NCBI GenBank assembly: GCA_027405735.1
Contig: JAPEHQ010000004.1
Span: forward strand, 1,054,001-1,118,000
Reading direction: 5' to 3'
Source: Mucor racemosus
Taxonomy: Eukaryota > Mucoromycota > Mucoromycetes > Mucorales > Mucoraceae
DNA: 64,000 bases
The notes under the pieces were generated by a model. It was given only the letters and a program-made list of their open reading frames with translations. It had not been told where the DNA came from and made no database searches. A program made the translations under genes and the position numbers. How positions within the stretch are numbered: position 1 is the stretch's first letter; every line of letters starts with the position of its first letter. Shown here piece after piece: positions 12,774-25,388 of the stretch.

Positions 12774-13430
12774 CTTATGATAAATGTCAATCTAAACTTA
12801 GAAATATCCCACTGTCATTGTTATACAGTAAGCTATGAAAAGCTTGATTTTTACTAATACAGCAATTAAATAAAAACACAACGTCTTGGTCCTGTAATTT
12901 CTATCCATCAAAATGTCGCGATTTTCACTACACAATGAATGCACCTTTTATCAATCTTAATCCTGATGTACATTGCTGGGTATTAGCTTTTAGCAGTTTC
13001 AGTTTCTCCAATTCAATAATATCCAGTCATATTGAAGGATAATTTGCAGTACTGCCAAAAAAAAAAAGAATGAATGCTTCTTCAAGAGTTTTCTGCATAT
13101 CAAATTATGCAATTTAGTAGCAATTATTGCATTTAATTATAATTTTTGAACTTATGGATGTTAATCAGAATTATTAGTACTTTCATTCAAAAAAAGTAAG
13201 CTTTGCTTTATAAATTTACATTCACCTATTCAATAAATGACGTTGTATTTATTATCCGTTATATCAATCAGCCGACTTCATCTTGATTCGATACATTTGG
13301 CAATTAAATGGTTAAATTACACTTGAGCCACCAGGTATCGCCACAAAACAATCTCGTACAGGTAAACGAAACATCACAATTTGGATCATTTTTTTGTGTT
13401 CATAGATCCCTGCATGAACCATAATATCTC

Positions 13431-13622
13431 TGTTATATAAGAATCTAGATATAGCGCTACAGTAGTTGTATTATTATTAGGATATTGTTATTGTTATACC
13501 ATCAATAGCTATTGTATCACTTGATCACTTGATAAATCTCTTCTATGTATAATCTCATTTGCTACATTGAATAAAACTACACCTTTTACCCTTGTCTAAT
13601 TCTTATTAGTTTTGGTAAAACA
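13431..13622. mobile_element. Solo LTR-like element, 192 bp, TSD ATCTC
   Basis: It begins TGTTATATAAG and ends GGTAAAACA, flanked by ATCTC on both sides (13426-13430 and 13623-13627). The matching place in B1 holds a different element offset by 2 bp. Confidence 0.85.
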
Positions 13623-14554
13623 ATCTCTATCTGTTCAATTTAACTAAAATACATTGAACGCCAACATCGTACTTGATAAAACGCCTTACTTTATTGCGAG
13701 TCAACGCAACTAATTTGATGCTAGTTTAGCATCAGCAGTTGAATCAGATAAATTTGAGATTAGATAACCCCTTTTAATAACTTTGCACGTCATGAGTTAA
13801 TAATGGATCGTTATTATAGCATAGATACGCTAATCAAGGATGGTGAATTAACTCTAATGGACGAATGAGTTGATTGTTATTAGTATAAACAAAATATTAA
13901 AATCAAATATAGCAATTGAATGAGCAATAGATAATAAACCATGTAAATTAGCATAATTGAATTGTTTTAAGCGTTTTAAACTGAATACGCCTTTAATTTT
14001 GACGTATAAAAATTGATTTTTTAGTAAAATCAATTCACAAATAATGATTATGGCGTACCTTTGATAGTTGGTAGTGGTATACAAGGCAAAATCTTGTTTT
14101 CCTTTTCTTAGCTGTTGGCCACTAAATAGAAACAAATATTTTTAGAAAGCAAATTTAGTCATTTTTCAGAAAGGCTTAAAAGGAGCTCAGCGAATAACAT
14201 TATTAATCATACTTGGATTTCCATCTGTTCCTGATTCAGTTGTCATCAGTTAGAAGAAACGTGGATTTCACGAACTTTAATTTGCCTTTAATAAAATTTA
14301 GGGTAAATATTATGAGCAATACTATTTAAGACATGTCACCCTTCACTCATCAAGAAACACTTTATATTTAAAAGCTTAAGAATAATGCCAAAAAGTACTG
14401 TAGTATATACTGTATCAAAAAAGACCGTTAATAATACTTGAGTAGTAGTTTTTTTAAAAACTGTGCGTAGAAAAGTAAAACGAAAAAAAGGGGGAGGGGA
14501 TGATTAGCTGCGCTTCTAGCCCGGCAAGCACAAGTTCCAAAAAAAATCCGTTTA

Positions 14555-14635
14555 CATGAGTTTCGAACCCACAACCTCTCCGTTTGAACCAGCTGTAAAG
14601 CACATAAGTCTAGCAACAACTAGGACAAACGTCCC
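14555..14635 (-). ncRNA. tRNA-derived Pol III-like module in A2
   Basis: Reverse-strand copy of the tRNA-like segment, with the B-box-like AGTTTCGAACC (complement) at 14559-14569. Confidence 0.45.
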
Positions 14636-15363
14636 CTCTATGTTTGCTTTTTTTAATTGCCGTCCTTCTACTTATCTGTCATTTTTTTCTTGATTTGTGC
14701 AATATTGAGTAATTTGGCCATATCTTTTTCTTTGGTATATAATACTGTTATTTGCTGAGTATTAGCAGCAACTTGATTTGTAAAAAAATCTTTATTCCTG
14801 ATGGAAATATAAAGAAAAATCTGTTATTTTTGCCCTATATCATGCAATTATTATGCTAGGTACAATAATGCAAAAGCCGACTTTATTTTACTAGAAAATA
14901 TAACTAATTAAAGGTTCCAGTGAGCATACAAACAATAAATACAGAATAGCAGCGCTACCTACAGTATATATATACAATAACAAAAAATTTATAACCTATA
15001 AAAGTTACCGTAATGAATGTTAAAAATACCAGACCTCGTCCGATCTTCACAGAAAAACGATATTATGTGTTAATATAGTATATAAAAAATGATTTTTAGA
15101 TTTTTTTCCATGTAGAAGCTAAACAATCACACTCTATGATATTTATGTAATTATTTTTCTTACTAATTAAGCAATAAAAAATTACAATTTATTTTGTTCG
15201 TCCTGTCCTTCACGACCTATTTTAACTTGCTGTAGTTCACGAAGAAACTACGCCTCGATAAGTTAAAATAAATTCTGATAATGAATTTGAATTTTCAAAA
15301 AATAAAATTGATAGTTTCAATCTTCAAAATCAGAGTATTCCTTCTTTCTATAACAAACCTCGT

Positions 15364-15720
15364 TGATGTGAACTACTGGCAGTCTTTCACACATCAAATT
15401 GAATTAGTAATAAATAACATGAATCTGGTGTGAGAACCAAGATCATGAAATATAGAAACTTAACTATAATTTAAAATCACAAACAACAATTATAGATAAT
15501 TTTATAACCTGAATTAGTAATTGCTGATCCCTTTTCCCATCAGCTTTAAAACCAAGAAGATCAAATTACTGCATTAGTAATTTGAATTAGACATTTAATA
15601 TAAATACCACAACGATCCATCGAGTAGATGAATAGTTGCTTTACTTTATACCTTTAATAAACTTAGAAGAGTTATAATTGTATTTCCTATCCCTTTTTTT
15701 ATAATTACGTTTTTGTAGCA
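15364..15720. mobile_element. Solo LTR-like element, 357 bp, TSD CTCGT
   Basis: It begins TGATGTGAAC and ends TTTTGTAGCA. CTCGT precedes it (15359-15363) and follows it (15721-15725). Uninterrupted sites exist in A1 (near 4960) and A4 (near 59587). Confidence 0.85.
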
Positions 15721-16890
15721 CTCGTGATGAACATTTTTTAGGATATACCCTATACATTACTAAATAGATATAAATTGATTGCATTATCTTACCTATTCCT
15801 AAATTTATTCTATATCTCACGAAAGACTCAAAAACGCGTAAAATCCACTGCTTTTTTCTTGAAAAATGTGTCTCATTTTTTATCCCTCCTCTGCTTTTTT
15901 TTACTAAATAACACCAAAAAAAAATATATGCCAATGTACCTGAGATGCTCACCTTTAATCCAAAAACAAGTATACTGAAATATCCTACTTTTTACAGTTG
16001 GTACTAATTCTTCTGTGCTAATGTTTCAGATTTTTACGCGTATTTCACTGCTAATGGATTGAAAACTTTGATGCTTCATATCTCTATAAAAAATTAAGCT
16101 ATACTAAAACGTTTTAATAATAAAACTTACTTGTTTTGAAGTTCTTTATAACATAGTTAAGTATAAAAAATTCTGAACACTTTTATTTTTTTTTCATTTT
16201 TTCTGACATTTCTATAGTAGGTTTCAAAAAATCGGTTAAATTGAGCAACATTGTTTTTGCATTCATTTCATTAAGCTCGTGGAACTCTCTTAGACCCAAT
16301 TTATAGTTTTTTAAAATATTAATTTTTCGTGGAGATATCCTCAAAAATGTGTACAAAAAGGTGTTTCCATTTCTAACGTCCATTTTTCCCTTATATACCC
16401 TCATCCCAAATTCTGAAACTGAAAAAAATTTGGACACAAAGCTTGTTTTCTCTACCAAAAATACAGCTAGAAGACTTTGCAATAGCTCGATCGATAGATA
16501 ATGGTTTTGCGCATTATTTCAATTAGTTATATTTTAAATATGCTTATAAAAAGTGATGTACATCTGCAAAAAACCTCCAAAATTCCAATTGCATTTTACG
16601 CAAAATTTAATGTGGATTGTTTTTCTGATTTTTATTTGGATGGATGCAGAATTTAAAACTGTACAAAAGCTAATTGATACTCTAGGTCAACTTACTTTGT
16701 AGATCGTGAGCTATTGAACAATTGTGTTTTTTGAATCGTTTTTCGATCTTTTTACAACAAATAAATTTTGGAGCCCAGCTATCATCAGCTACAAGCTGTA
16801 ATGTGAATTATTATTTTGATTTTCTTGACGAAAAATTAATATTTTTTGCTAAAGCAAAAAATGCAGACTAGCTATCAGTTCGATTGATCT

Positions 16891-17611
16891 TTGTAGTTCA
16901 AAAACGTAACACTTCATTGTTGGGTTTTAACTTTACAATCGATTTTAGGTCAGTGTTAGGTTAGTGCACTAATATTCTGGTATGATCCCTTTTACTTTTA
17001 GACAATTTTGAGCAAATATCCACTCGTTGTGTATTATAATGTATTCATAATTTACATTGAAGATTTAAAGAGAATGGAAGCCACGACAGCTTTGCAATTT
17101 TTGCGAATTATATCTGTACGGCTTGTATAGCTTGTAATCTTTGTTGTCATGGCTGCTCCGCTCCAAAGCTTCAAATGTACATTTCAATTTTATAACTATT
17201 CAGTCTCGACGAAAAGCCCATTATGTTCAATTGCTTCCCAGCCAATTTTGAGGCTTTCAAAGAATTTAACTGGTATTTATCCTTTCGTAAAACAGAAAAC
17301 TCTTTCTTAAGCACATTTTGTAACATCTCAAGTATAACAGGATTTTTTTTTTGAGCTTATTCGTGTATTGTATACTAAAAAGAGCCATACTCTGATTTGA
17401 ACAATGCGTATTATTTTTAATTAAAAATTCGGAAATGTTGTCTTTGTTTCTTTGTCCCTCCATCTGAGTACATTTATTGTCGATTGTATAATTATATTCC
17501 TTGATATCATTATAAGGCACTCTTTGTTCTAGTTTTATGTGTATATAAACTTTAAAATTGAGATGTTTTGATGCCATTATTACTTTTTCTTTTTTAAAAT
17601 TATAAAATTAA
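16891..17611. other. Intergenic stretch with no recognised gene
   Basis: No convincing coding exon was found. The final 60 bases are AT-rich and lead into the RING gene at 17612. Confidence 0.4.
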
Positions 17612-18159
17612 ATGCATTCAAAAATTATTTGCAGTATATGTCTAGACGACATGACAAAGGATAGCTCAATTGTATCGCTACCTTGTGGCCATATCTTTGG
17701 GAGATCATGGTATGTATAAATAGAAAACAGCACAAAATTAAATGTAACTTTTCGAATCTTTTAAATAGCCTCGATGAATGTGTTCGCTCATCACAAAAAT
17801 GTCCACTCTGCATGGTGAAATTTCGAACTAAAGACATACGCCGATTATATTTCGACCTGGAAGACGATGATATTTGTATCAAGGAAACGTCTGATCAATT
17901 CGCAGAAAAGACGGCTACGTTGACTCAACAATGTATATCGTTGAGTAAAATCTGTAAAACTATAACAGACAACCCTCAAGTGTTGCAACAAATCAATAAA
18001 ATTGTAGATGAAGTCAAGGCAATAGGTGGCAATGGAACAAAAGCTGCACCTGATAATACTACTGCATCACAGTCAGATCAAGGGATAAATACAAAAGTTG
18101 CAAAGATCCGATATTTGGCATTTAAAAATCTGCTCTTTAGGTCAGGCCCCAGAGCTTGA
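17612..18159 (+). CDS. TRAIP-like RING-finger protein (probable E3 ubiquitin ligase)
   Basis: Exons 17612-17709 and 17769-18159 with a 59-base intron (GTATGT...AATAG) give 162 residues. RING ligands: C7, C10, C25, H27, C33, C44 and C47; the fifth position is G30, so one zinc site is incomplete. After the RING, the segment TKDIRRLYFDLED resembles the conserved stretch that follows the RING in TRAIP. A short helical region follows (about residues 85-125). It is much shorter than TRAIP (about 470 residues), so it may be truncated or have an unseen later exon. C33 is encoded by a TG|C codon split by the intron, exactly as in the RING gene at 1468, which points to common descent. An AATAAA lies about 20 bases after the stop. 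The gene is convergent with cysteine dioxygenase, 243 bases away. Confidence 0.75.
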
Positions 18160-18402
18160 AGGAACCTAAATATTCTCAATAAAATATGAATGTGTAACAT
18201 TGAAGCATGCGAAATACTTAAACTGTCCAATGAAATGAACGAATGATTTCACCATCGTTCGAATATACAAGTGGTTAAGAAACGAAGCTATTACATGTTA
18301 AAAGGAGAAGGAGAATGTTTCCTTTATTTTTTTGTCTTTATTTCTTTTTATATTCATTTTTATATATTATATATTGTGTTGAATGAATTTATATATCAAA
18401 AT

Positions 18403-19346
18403 TTACTTTGGTGGGATACGCTGACCACCAATAGAATAGAATGAGCAAATGCCGCTACTTCTTGCTTTACCAGTATTTTCTTCAAATGTCTTGCACATTT
18501 GATAAGGTGGTGTATATAAATGAAGAGATACTGCACCTTTTTCTGCACTTGGATTTGATATACGATGTAAGCCAATTTTATCTATTATAAACACATACAT
18601 TTTAGCTTATCTAAATACAATCTTTGTTTACAGTTGGATATACCCTACCATGTACATAGGTGACTTGATTTGGCTGATAAACGGTATTTTTGGATATAGC
18701 CAATGGTTGACCATTTAGTTGTTGATCTGTACAAGCAGCTGAGGAGGATGCCGCCGAGCCTTCGGTGATATCAGCACACATTGGAACCGCATCTTGTTGT
18801 TGCTCACCTGATGATGGCCAATTGAATAGCGTTTCTTGCAATTCTCCGTCAAGGATTTTCATAACACAATGTGATCCTGAATGATCATGAATTGGGCTAA
18901 TTAGATGTAAATAACAAATGTTAGTGATGATAGTGAAAGGTATGTATTACATTTTTTTTCCCACCTTTTTTGACCTTTACTCCAAGCTAAAATCATCAGA
19001 TTGAACTATAGAGAAATTTACATTAATATCATCAAAGACGATATATTATTTTCATTTCCACTTTTACCTTGCCATTGCCATCATCAATCAAATTTCGTGT
19101 ATATGCTCTGGAGTGATCGAATAATGTATATTGATTCCAATCAATGGAATTAGAACTATATTTTTCCATCAACTGAATAATCTTTTGTGCATCGATACGT
19201 TCAGAATCAAGACCCTCATCACCTAATACGTTATGAATAGATTGAACAAGATCAGATAACTTGAAATCATCACTTTTTGAATGTGGATTAGTAGCAGATG
19301 AATAAGAAACAGAGTCAATATGGATAGGTTCTTGAGGAGGAGACAT
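18403..19346 (-). CDS. CDO1: Cysteine dioxygenase
   Basis: Four exons (19068-19346, 18965-19005, 18649-18896, 18403-18581) joined by introns of 62, 68 and 67 bases encode 248 residues with all phases consistent. The enzyme oxidises cysteine to cysteine sulfinate in the cytosol, using a non-haem iron. The iron-binding histidines are H110 and H112 in [10 protein letters not shown], and H195 in GLHRISN. C117 and Y212 sit at the spacing (7 and 17 residues from the histidines) of the Cys-Tyr cross-link pair of eukaryotic enzymes. The motif [12 protein letters not shown] is also typical. It is about 50 residues longer than the animal enzyme (about 200), through an N-terminal extension and a low-complexity Ser/Ala/Gln insert (about residues 130-165). 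A TATATA element lies about 75 bases upstream of the start on the minus strand. Confidence 0.95.
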
Positions 19347-22300
19347 TATTTATTTATTTATTATATGGAAAGAATAAGATGATGAAAGGAAAAAAACATG
19401 GAATAGAGGCAAGGGAATACAACTATATATACACACTTAAAAGCAAAATCCGGGCACCCTAATTATCATTAATCACACACACACAACCTCCTAGCCCAAC
19501 ACCACCAAATCAGTTTAATAGGGGAAATTCTTCATGCTCTTATCAAAAACAACACTAATCAATTATATCTTGTTAAACGCAACTGTCGGACAACAATGTG
19601 ATGGAACAAATTTATGCTTATTTACAAAGGAACCAAACCAATAGAGACAGGACAACTATAATTTTGATCAATATTTTCCCGAATTGGGTACATCAGTTTT
19701 ATTTCCCACCCTACTTCTCCTTCAATGTACATATAAAACAAGAAACAGCTCGAAAGGGACGTCATTTTATTATGTTCTGCAGTAAACAATACATTTTTAA
19801 GGGGGACGGGGGGGGGGGAAGAAAAGATGCTTATCAGCAATATCTCTTTCAATACCTATCAACCGCGGATGAAGAAAAGACAGGTAAGTGAAATCAAAGT
19901 TTTGTATGGTCTGGTATCTATATTTTTCTTCCAAAAAAGAAAAAAAAGAACGCCATATTTTTACTATAAATAAAGTAAAATTTCTTGTTCGGTTCAAACA
20001 TTAAATTTTTATGCAAAAAAAAAAAAACCAAGGTCGTCAAACGCTAAGGGTCTTATGATATCAGTGACATATTTGAAAATGACCAAACCGAGGAATTCTT
20101 GCTTAAAACATACATCATATAAAATCAGCCTTACCATTCATTCACACATTAAAGATTATTTCATTGTGCTACAATAATCAGAAACGACGGAGAAGGAACG
20201 ATCAATTTATGGAAATCAGTTTACTTAGAAACTACTAATGTTTGTTTATTCCACATTACCAACACGAAATACTACATATCCGTTTTTTTTCGTCCGGTTT
20301 AGTCAAGTTAAACTTACCGTTGATATAGAAATGGAAATCAACATCTTTTTTTTAAAAAAAAAATAACCGGCATAGGTGGCAAATTCTAGATTGCCCTAAT
20401 GAAGTTTTGTACTAGTAGCTGTGAAACGGATGTTGTTTTTTCATCCCCCCTGAGAATCGATATATTTTTTTGACAGCAGTAAAAATCACATAAACTACTG
20501 CATTTGTTGTCTGGAGGTATACGCATTTATGAGAGCTTTAATTGAATTTGCAATTTATCAAATGCATTATCTTTTTGACAACCAGGTACCTTGATTTATT
20601 TACCGATTTTTTTTTTTTTTGTGTGGAAAACTGGCATCCACTGTAGTGCAATTTCGATCATACATAACAGCAAAAAGAAACAGTGCAAAATAGTAAATTG
20701 AGAAAAAGAGTTATAGATAATCGCTTGTAAATTTTTTGTTTTGCTATTCTAATTTCGAGATGAAGAATAAAATGTCAGCATGTACTCCATATACTGAATA
20801 ATCATAATCAATAATTTTTCATGTTACAAACGCACTTTAGACTGCTTCAAAAATCCTTTAAATTAAGACAAAGCAAACTACTGCTGCTGCTGCTGCTGCT
20901 GAAAAAGAAATCAAATTTCGCTTTTTGTAAGAACAATTGTTGTAAAACAGGCCTTGCCTGCCCTTAAAATATTATCCTCTATACAAATTCATTTCCTTTT
21001 CAATCCTTAAAATCAGTAGAACAATAAGTACTACGATAAATAACAGTTAGCTCTTTTTCTTACTTAGAAATCTCAATCCCTTATAAAATTAGTACCTTCT
21101 TACTTGTTTATAATCTTAAGCCTGGAATACATTTTATATAATAGATAACTACCCTCTTAAGTACATTATTTGAATACATCCTTTTAAATTAAGAAAGGAA
21201 ACCATCATTTTTGTATCGTAAACCTTTAAAGGAACTTTTCTGTTACTAATAAATAGAATTACACCATATAAGTAACCTTTATTGAACGCTTCCAAAGTTT
21301 ATCTTAAAAAAACCCCATTAATTATTTATATTTCATTGTTTAATCTTGACAATTATTACCTTTAAATACATTGTACATATCATTTTTATAACTATCAGTA
21401 ACATATTGTCTGATCTATTCATTTTATTTCCATTGTTATTTTAAATGCCGACTCATACTTCTCAACACAATCTGAAATCCAAAAAAACGACATTTTGAAA
21501 TTTTCTGTCATTTTTGCATCAATTACTCAACATCCACTATAGTAATTGTGGATAGTCATATAATTGATATATGTAGAGAATTTTTTTGCGCATCTGATGA
21601 TATAAAAAGCATAAAAGGTTTCCTGCAAAAAAATTACAAAAAATACGATAATAAAAAAAACGGTTTTTGGACAAAACTCAATTTTTTGCATAAGATATAG
21701 CCACATAAACAACCTGGAGTAAAGCGTTGACAAGTAACGGTCATTTTTTGCTAATATATACTATATTAGAAATCCACGTTTTTCGGGTAAATTTTCGAAA
21801 TTTGTCAAAATTGCGAAAAATCCCTTACAAGTACAGGTCCAAAATCGAGGTAAAATTTAGGAAATTTTTTTTTGGGATTTTACATTAGCATATATCTACT
21901 GAATGAGAGGAATCGTTTGGTATACTTCTGAACATCTAGGGATGATTATTGCTGTCGCAAATGCGCCATTTAAAGTGCTGATTTTGGTGCAACAGCAACA
22001 TTTCGTCGTACGTTTACTTGAAGAATCAATAATTTACCATACACAATATAGCTTTTTCTGAATGCACTGGATGTCAGGCTATCAAACAAATCTTTTTAAA
22101 CGGCTAAATGTATTTTTTTTCGCTGCAAAATGAGGGTAAAATGCTGATTTTTTCCACCCAATTTGAGTTGATTTCTGTGGTAAATATAATAAGAAAGCTG
22201 CAAGTCGTATGTTTTTGTATATTTGGATGGTGTGATATATAATTAGGATTATATGCATTCAATTAATGCTTGATAAAAGTTTATTTCTACATTGAGATGA

Positions 22301-22394
22301 GATACTTGTGGCAATTTACACAACCTTTCATATATGTACGCTATAAATAAAATCCATGCAAATGCTAAAAAAAAAAGTATATTATTGATTATAT
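19347..22394. other. Intergenic region between cysteine dioxygenase and the TBC gene
   Basis: No gene recognised. It contains the cysteine dioxygenase promoter at the left end, a G-run (about 19801-19818), a (CTG)7 repeat (20881-20901) and homopolymer tracts. Small open frames around 19600-19890 overlap on both strands and have no recognisable content. Confidence 0.5.
20881..20901. repeat. (CTG)7 microsatellite
   Basis: Seven perfect CTG units in intergenic DNA. Confidence 0.95.
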
Positions 22395-25388
22395 TCAATT
22401 AGCTATTTGTTGCATAACATTAAATATCTGTCCGCATTTCATGATGCTTGACTTGTCTGTTGCCTGAGCAATAATATCTAAAGCCAAAACTTGCAACCTG
22501 CAATAATAATAGCCAGTTAATTATACATTTAATGCATGCATTGTACGACAAATTACCACGATTTTTGATCAGGATTCAGAAACACCGGCTCTGTTTTTGT
22601 AGCCGATTTGATTTCATCAAACCTCTGCTCAATTCTAACCTTGTAACTTACGAATGGAACACCTTGTCTATTTATACATTGCTACATTTCAAATTGAGTT
22701 TTTACGCCTGAAAGAGCAAATACGAAAAAATATACATTACATAGAGTAATGCCAATTGATAGGCAATATATTTAAGGTTCTGCAATTCATTTAAATCATG
22801 GTATAATCGAGATGCAGTTACATATAATTGATCAAGATGTTGTATAGGTAACCATTCGCGATTGTCGGATGAAGAAGTAGATTTTTCAGTATCATTAAAG
22901 AGAATTTGTGATGCACGCGGGTATAATTGCTTTATAGTTGTTTCGGCCAAGCTACTGTTGCTTTTTTGAATGTCTATTTTTAGTTGTAGCACTGTTTGAT
23001 GTAGGTCCTAAAATACAAATTGTTATGTCATATAATATTAGACATTATCTCGCCCCCCCCCCACACACACACACGACGAAGTTTTTACTTTTAACGTCTT
23101 GTTTGACACATCTAATTTTAACTTCCAAATATCTAGTCTATGAATTTTTTCTAGTACAAGTTCCATATGACCGAGCTGTTTCAATAACGCAAGTTCTTGG
23201 CGTATTTTTTTACTAGTTTCTTTGCGACGAAATAGTAGCGGATCATTTAGATATGTTTGTACTGTTATATAAGCTGATCTATTAGTTCTTGCAAATGCGT
23301 GTGCATATTTTATAGATATATACCTTGAGATATCTCGTGTGTTTGTACAGTTGTTAACGGTGGTGTTTTAGATAATTTGCTCATATTGTAGTAAAAAGAA
23401 AGAAAAAAAACCCCCACACAGACCCTCATGATACACATACTGGGTACACTCGTATTTTTATGTACACACATGATCTTTTTTTGTTTATTTATGTAACTAT
23501 ACACAATATATACTTATTTACAAAATCTTTCCTTCAAAAATCCTCTTCTTTGAGAAATCTGAATTGAATCTAAATTATGAAAAGAGTTTTCCGTAGAAAA
23601 TACATTCTAAGAAGCAAATCTTAGAAACACATCATTAGAGAAAAAGAGGAAACTTACATTCATAAATTGATGGCAGTCGATCAATCTTCTTGGCATATTT
23701 TGTAGAATCTGAAATATTTCAATCGGATCTTCCAAGGTAGAAATCTTTTCACTGTTCATTTTAATGATGGTTAAAGCAGTCTGGAACATGATAGAATAGC
23801 CTTCACTGTATATTTTAAAATAGACAGTGTTAGAATATACATAAAAGATCGGTGCTGTCATACTTACACAAAGAAACAATCCCAAATACGAAGCACTGTC
23901 TATTAAATAACCCAGAATTAATTAAACCGCATTTGTAGATCTTCTCTCTCTCTCTCTCTACACACAGAGAGAGATTCAGTTTCATACCTCAATTGGCAAT
24001 ATATTAATAAACATGGTTAGAAACCAATGATTTGTCACTAGTGTAATTGGCGGCAATCCTGTCTTGTGCTGATCTTCCCAAAAGCAACCCGATGAAACCT
24101 TGCTCCAACTTTCGGGGATATGTTCATAAACCAACATCATTAAAACTGCTTGATCTATATTTGCGCCTTCCATTGTTACATCATACATATTTTCAGGTAA
24201 ATAATCATGAACCGTGGTTACCAACATCCAAAATGCTTCTTGTTCCGTCTTGCAAAATAATAAAAAGAATCCAGCTAAATAATTTAATGATTGACAATAT
24301 CCAATTTGAGGTGAATGAAGACTAAATGCCAAGAGAATTCGACGGAGTGATTGAAGTTTGGAATTGTTTTCAGTTTCTATAGTAGCATTGTCGTTTTTAT
24401 TGATACATGCAAACTTTAAATTATCGGGAAACGTACGATGAAGATCTATGTTTTTTTTTTATATAATGGTTTAGAATTTTTTATATAGTTTTAATTGCAA
24501 TTGAGTTACCTCTTTGGATGATCTCAGCATATTCGTTATTTTCTCCCATCTGCATGGCGGTTTGAACCAAGGCTTGATATAGTTCTGGATTTGCTTCCAT
24601 TTTGGATTTTGCTCCACTGTAATGTAACCAGGCCTAAGATACATTTTTTAATATGGTTTATAGAATGTTAAATATGTTTATAAACATACCTCGCCTCTAA
24701 ATTCACTTGGTATGCCTTGTCGAACATATTTCTTTACTATAAAAGTAAAATTTAGTAAAATGATGGCATAAATAATATAATAAATTACGCTTGAGTGAAT
24801 TGACAGGTGGCCATGTTTGGTTACGTCCATTTTGAGTCATCATCTTCCATTTCATCCGTTGTTTATTCAAAATTGGTTGGTAATAAGTATCAAATTGATG
24901 CAAATGTTCAAGTTTAACCCATTGTGTAGGTCTTTTAAAACCATATGAATCTCTGTAAAATGTTGATTAGTAAAAGACAAATCAAAAGTCGTAGCATTTA
25001 ATATACTAGAAAATATATATTTTTACCTTTCAACACTAATGGAACAATTATTATCGTTTTGATGTTTTTCATCTCGATCCTGAAAAAAGTATTCATTTCC
25101 ATCAAAATGTAACGGATTTAAACGCCATGGTTCTTCCTTGCAAAATGATTGAATTGTACACGAGGAAGTAGATGGGGTTGGCGTAAAATCATCATCATCC
25201 TCATCATCTGATATGCTGCAACTTTCTAAAGTGCTTACTGTCATATCCGATAAAGATCTATTAATTACATTGTATGGTTGAGCTTGTATTTGAATTGGTT
25301 CCTGAATATTTTTTTGATGACTTTTTCTTTTAAATATATGATTTGCTGATAAAGAAATATATTGTATAAAGCTATTTTGTTCTTTCAT
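22395..25388 (-). CDS. TBC-domain Rab GTPase-activating protein
   Basis: I assemble 12 exons: 25027-25388, 24789-24952, 24690-24736, 24510-24633, 23988-24445, 23868-23899, 23658-23805, 23522-23606, 23089-23333, 22741-23007, 22557-22681, 22395-22497. All junctions are GT-AG, the phases close, and the sum is 719 residues. It should switch off a Rab GTPase on membranes. The TBC domain covers about residues 175-445: VRQGIPSEFRGEAW at its start, the arginine finger R236 in RDLHRTFPDN, the glutamine finger Q284 in GYCQSLN, and NMPRRLIDCHQF at its end. An acidic, serine-rich N-terminus precedes it (DDEDDDDFTPTPS). A charged helical region follows (about 475-560). The exon 8/9 junction uses a weak acceptor and is the least certain. 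The start at 25388 is chosen because upstream in-frame codons are low-complexity; an in-frame ATG exists at 25547. Confidence 0.88.

Larger units (their letters stand above)
10576..14149 (+). repeat. B module, copy B2 (locus 1), with nested elements
   Basis: Head at 10570-10690, body about 10970-12280, tail to about 13765, then a linker (13990-14149) that is also found at 55995-56170 in locus 2. Relative to B1 it lacks the segment matching about 6230-7530; an LTR-like element (10692-10969) sits at that junction. It also carries a hAT-type MITE (12286-12773) and another solo LTR (13431-13622). Confidence 0.75.
14150..16890 (-). repeat. A module, copy A2 (right arm of locus 1, inverted)
   Basis: This is the reverse complement of the A1/A3 module. 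It contains the tRNA-like segment (14555-14635), the reversed TTTACGCG string near 15835 and the reversed core at 16380-16410. Its inner end (14150-14430) matches 58340-58620. It is interrupted by a solo LTR at 15364-15720. It forms an inverted pair with A1, about 8 kb apart. Confidence 0.8.

Noticed and set aside
14428..14619. Open frame shared by A2 and A4 (also 58611-58799)
   Set aside because: It runs across the tRNA-like segment in antisense; conservation follows the repeat.
19598..19891. Overlapping open frames on both strands between cysteine dioxygenase and the TBC gene
   Set aside because: No domain, no splice partners and low-complexity content.
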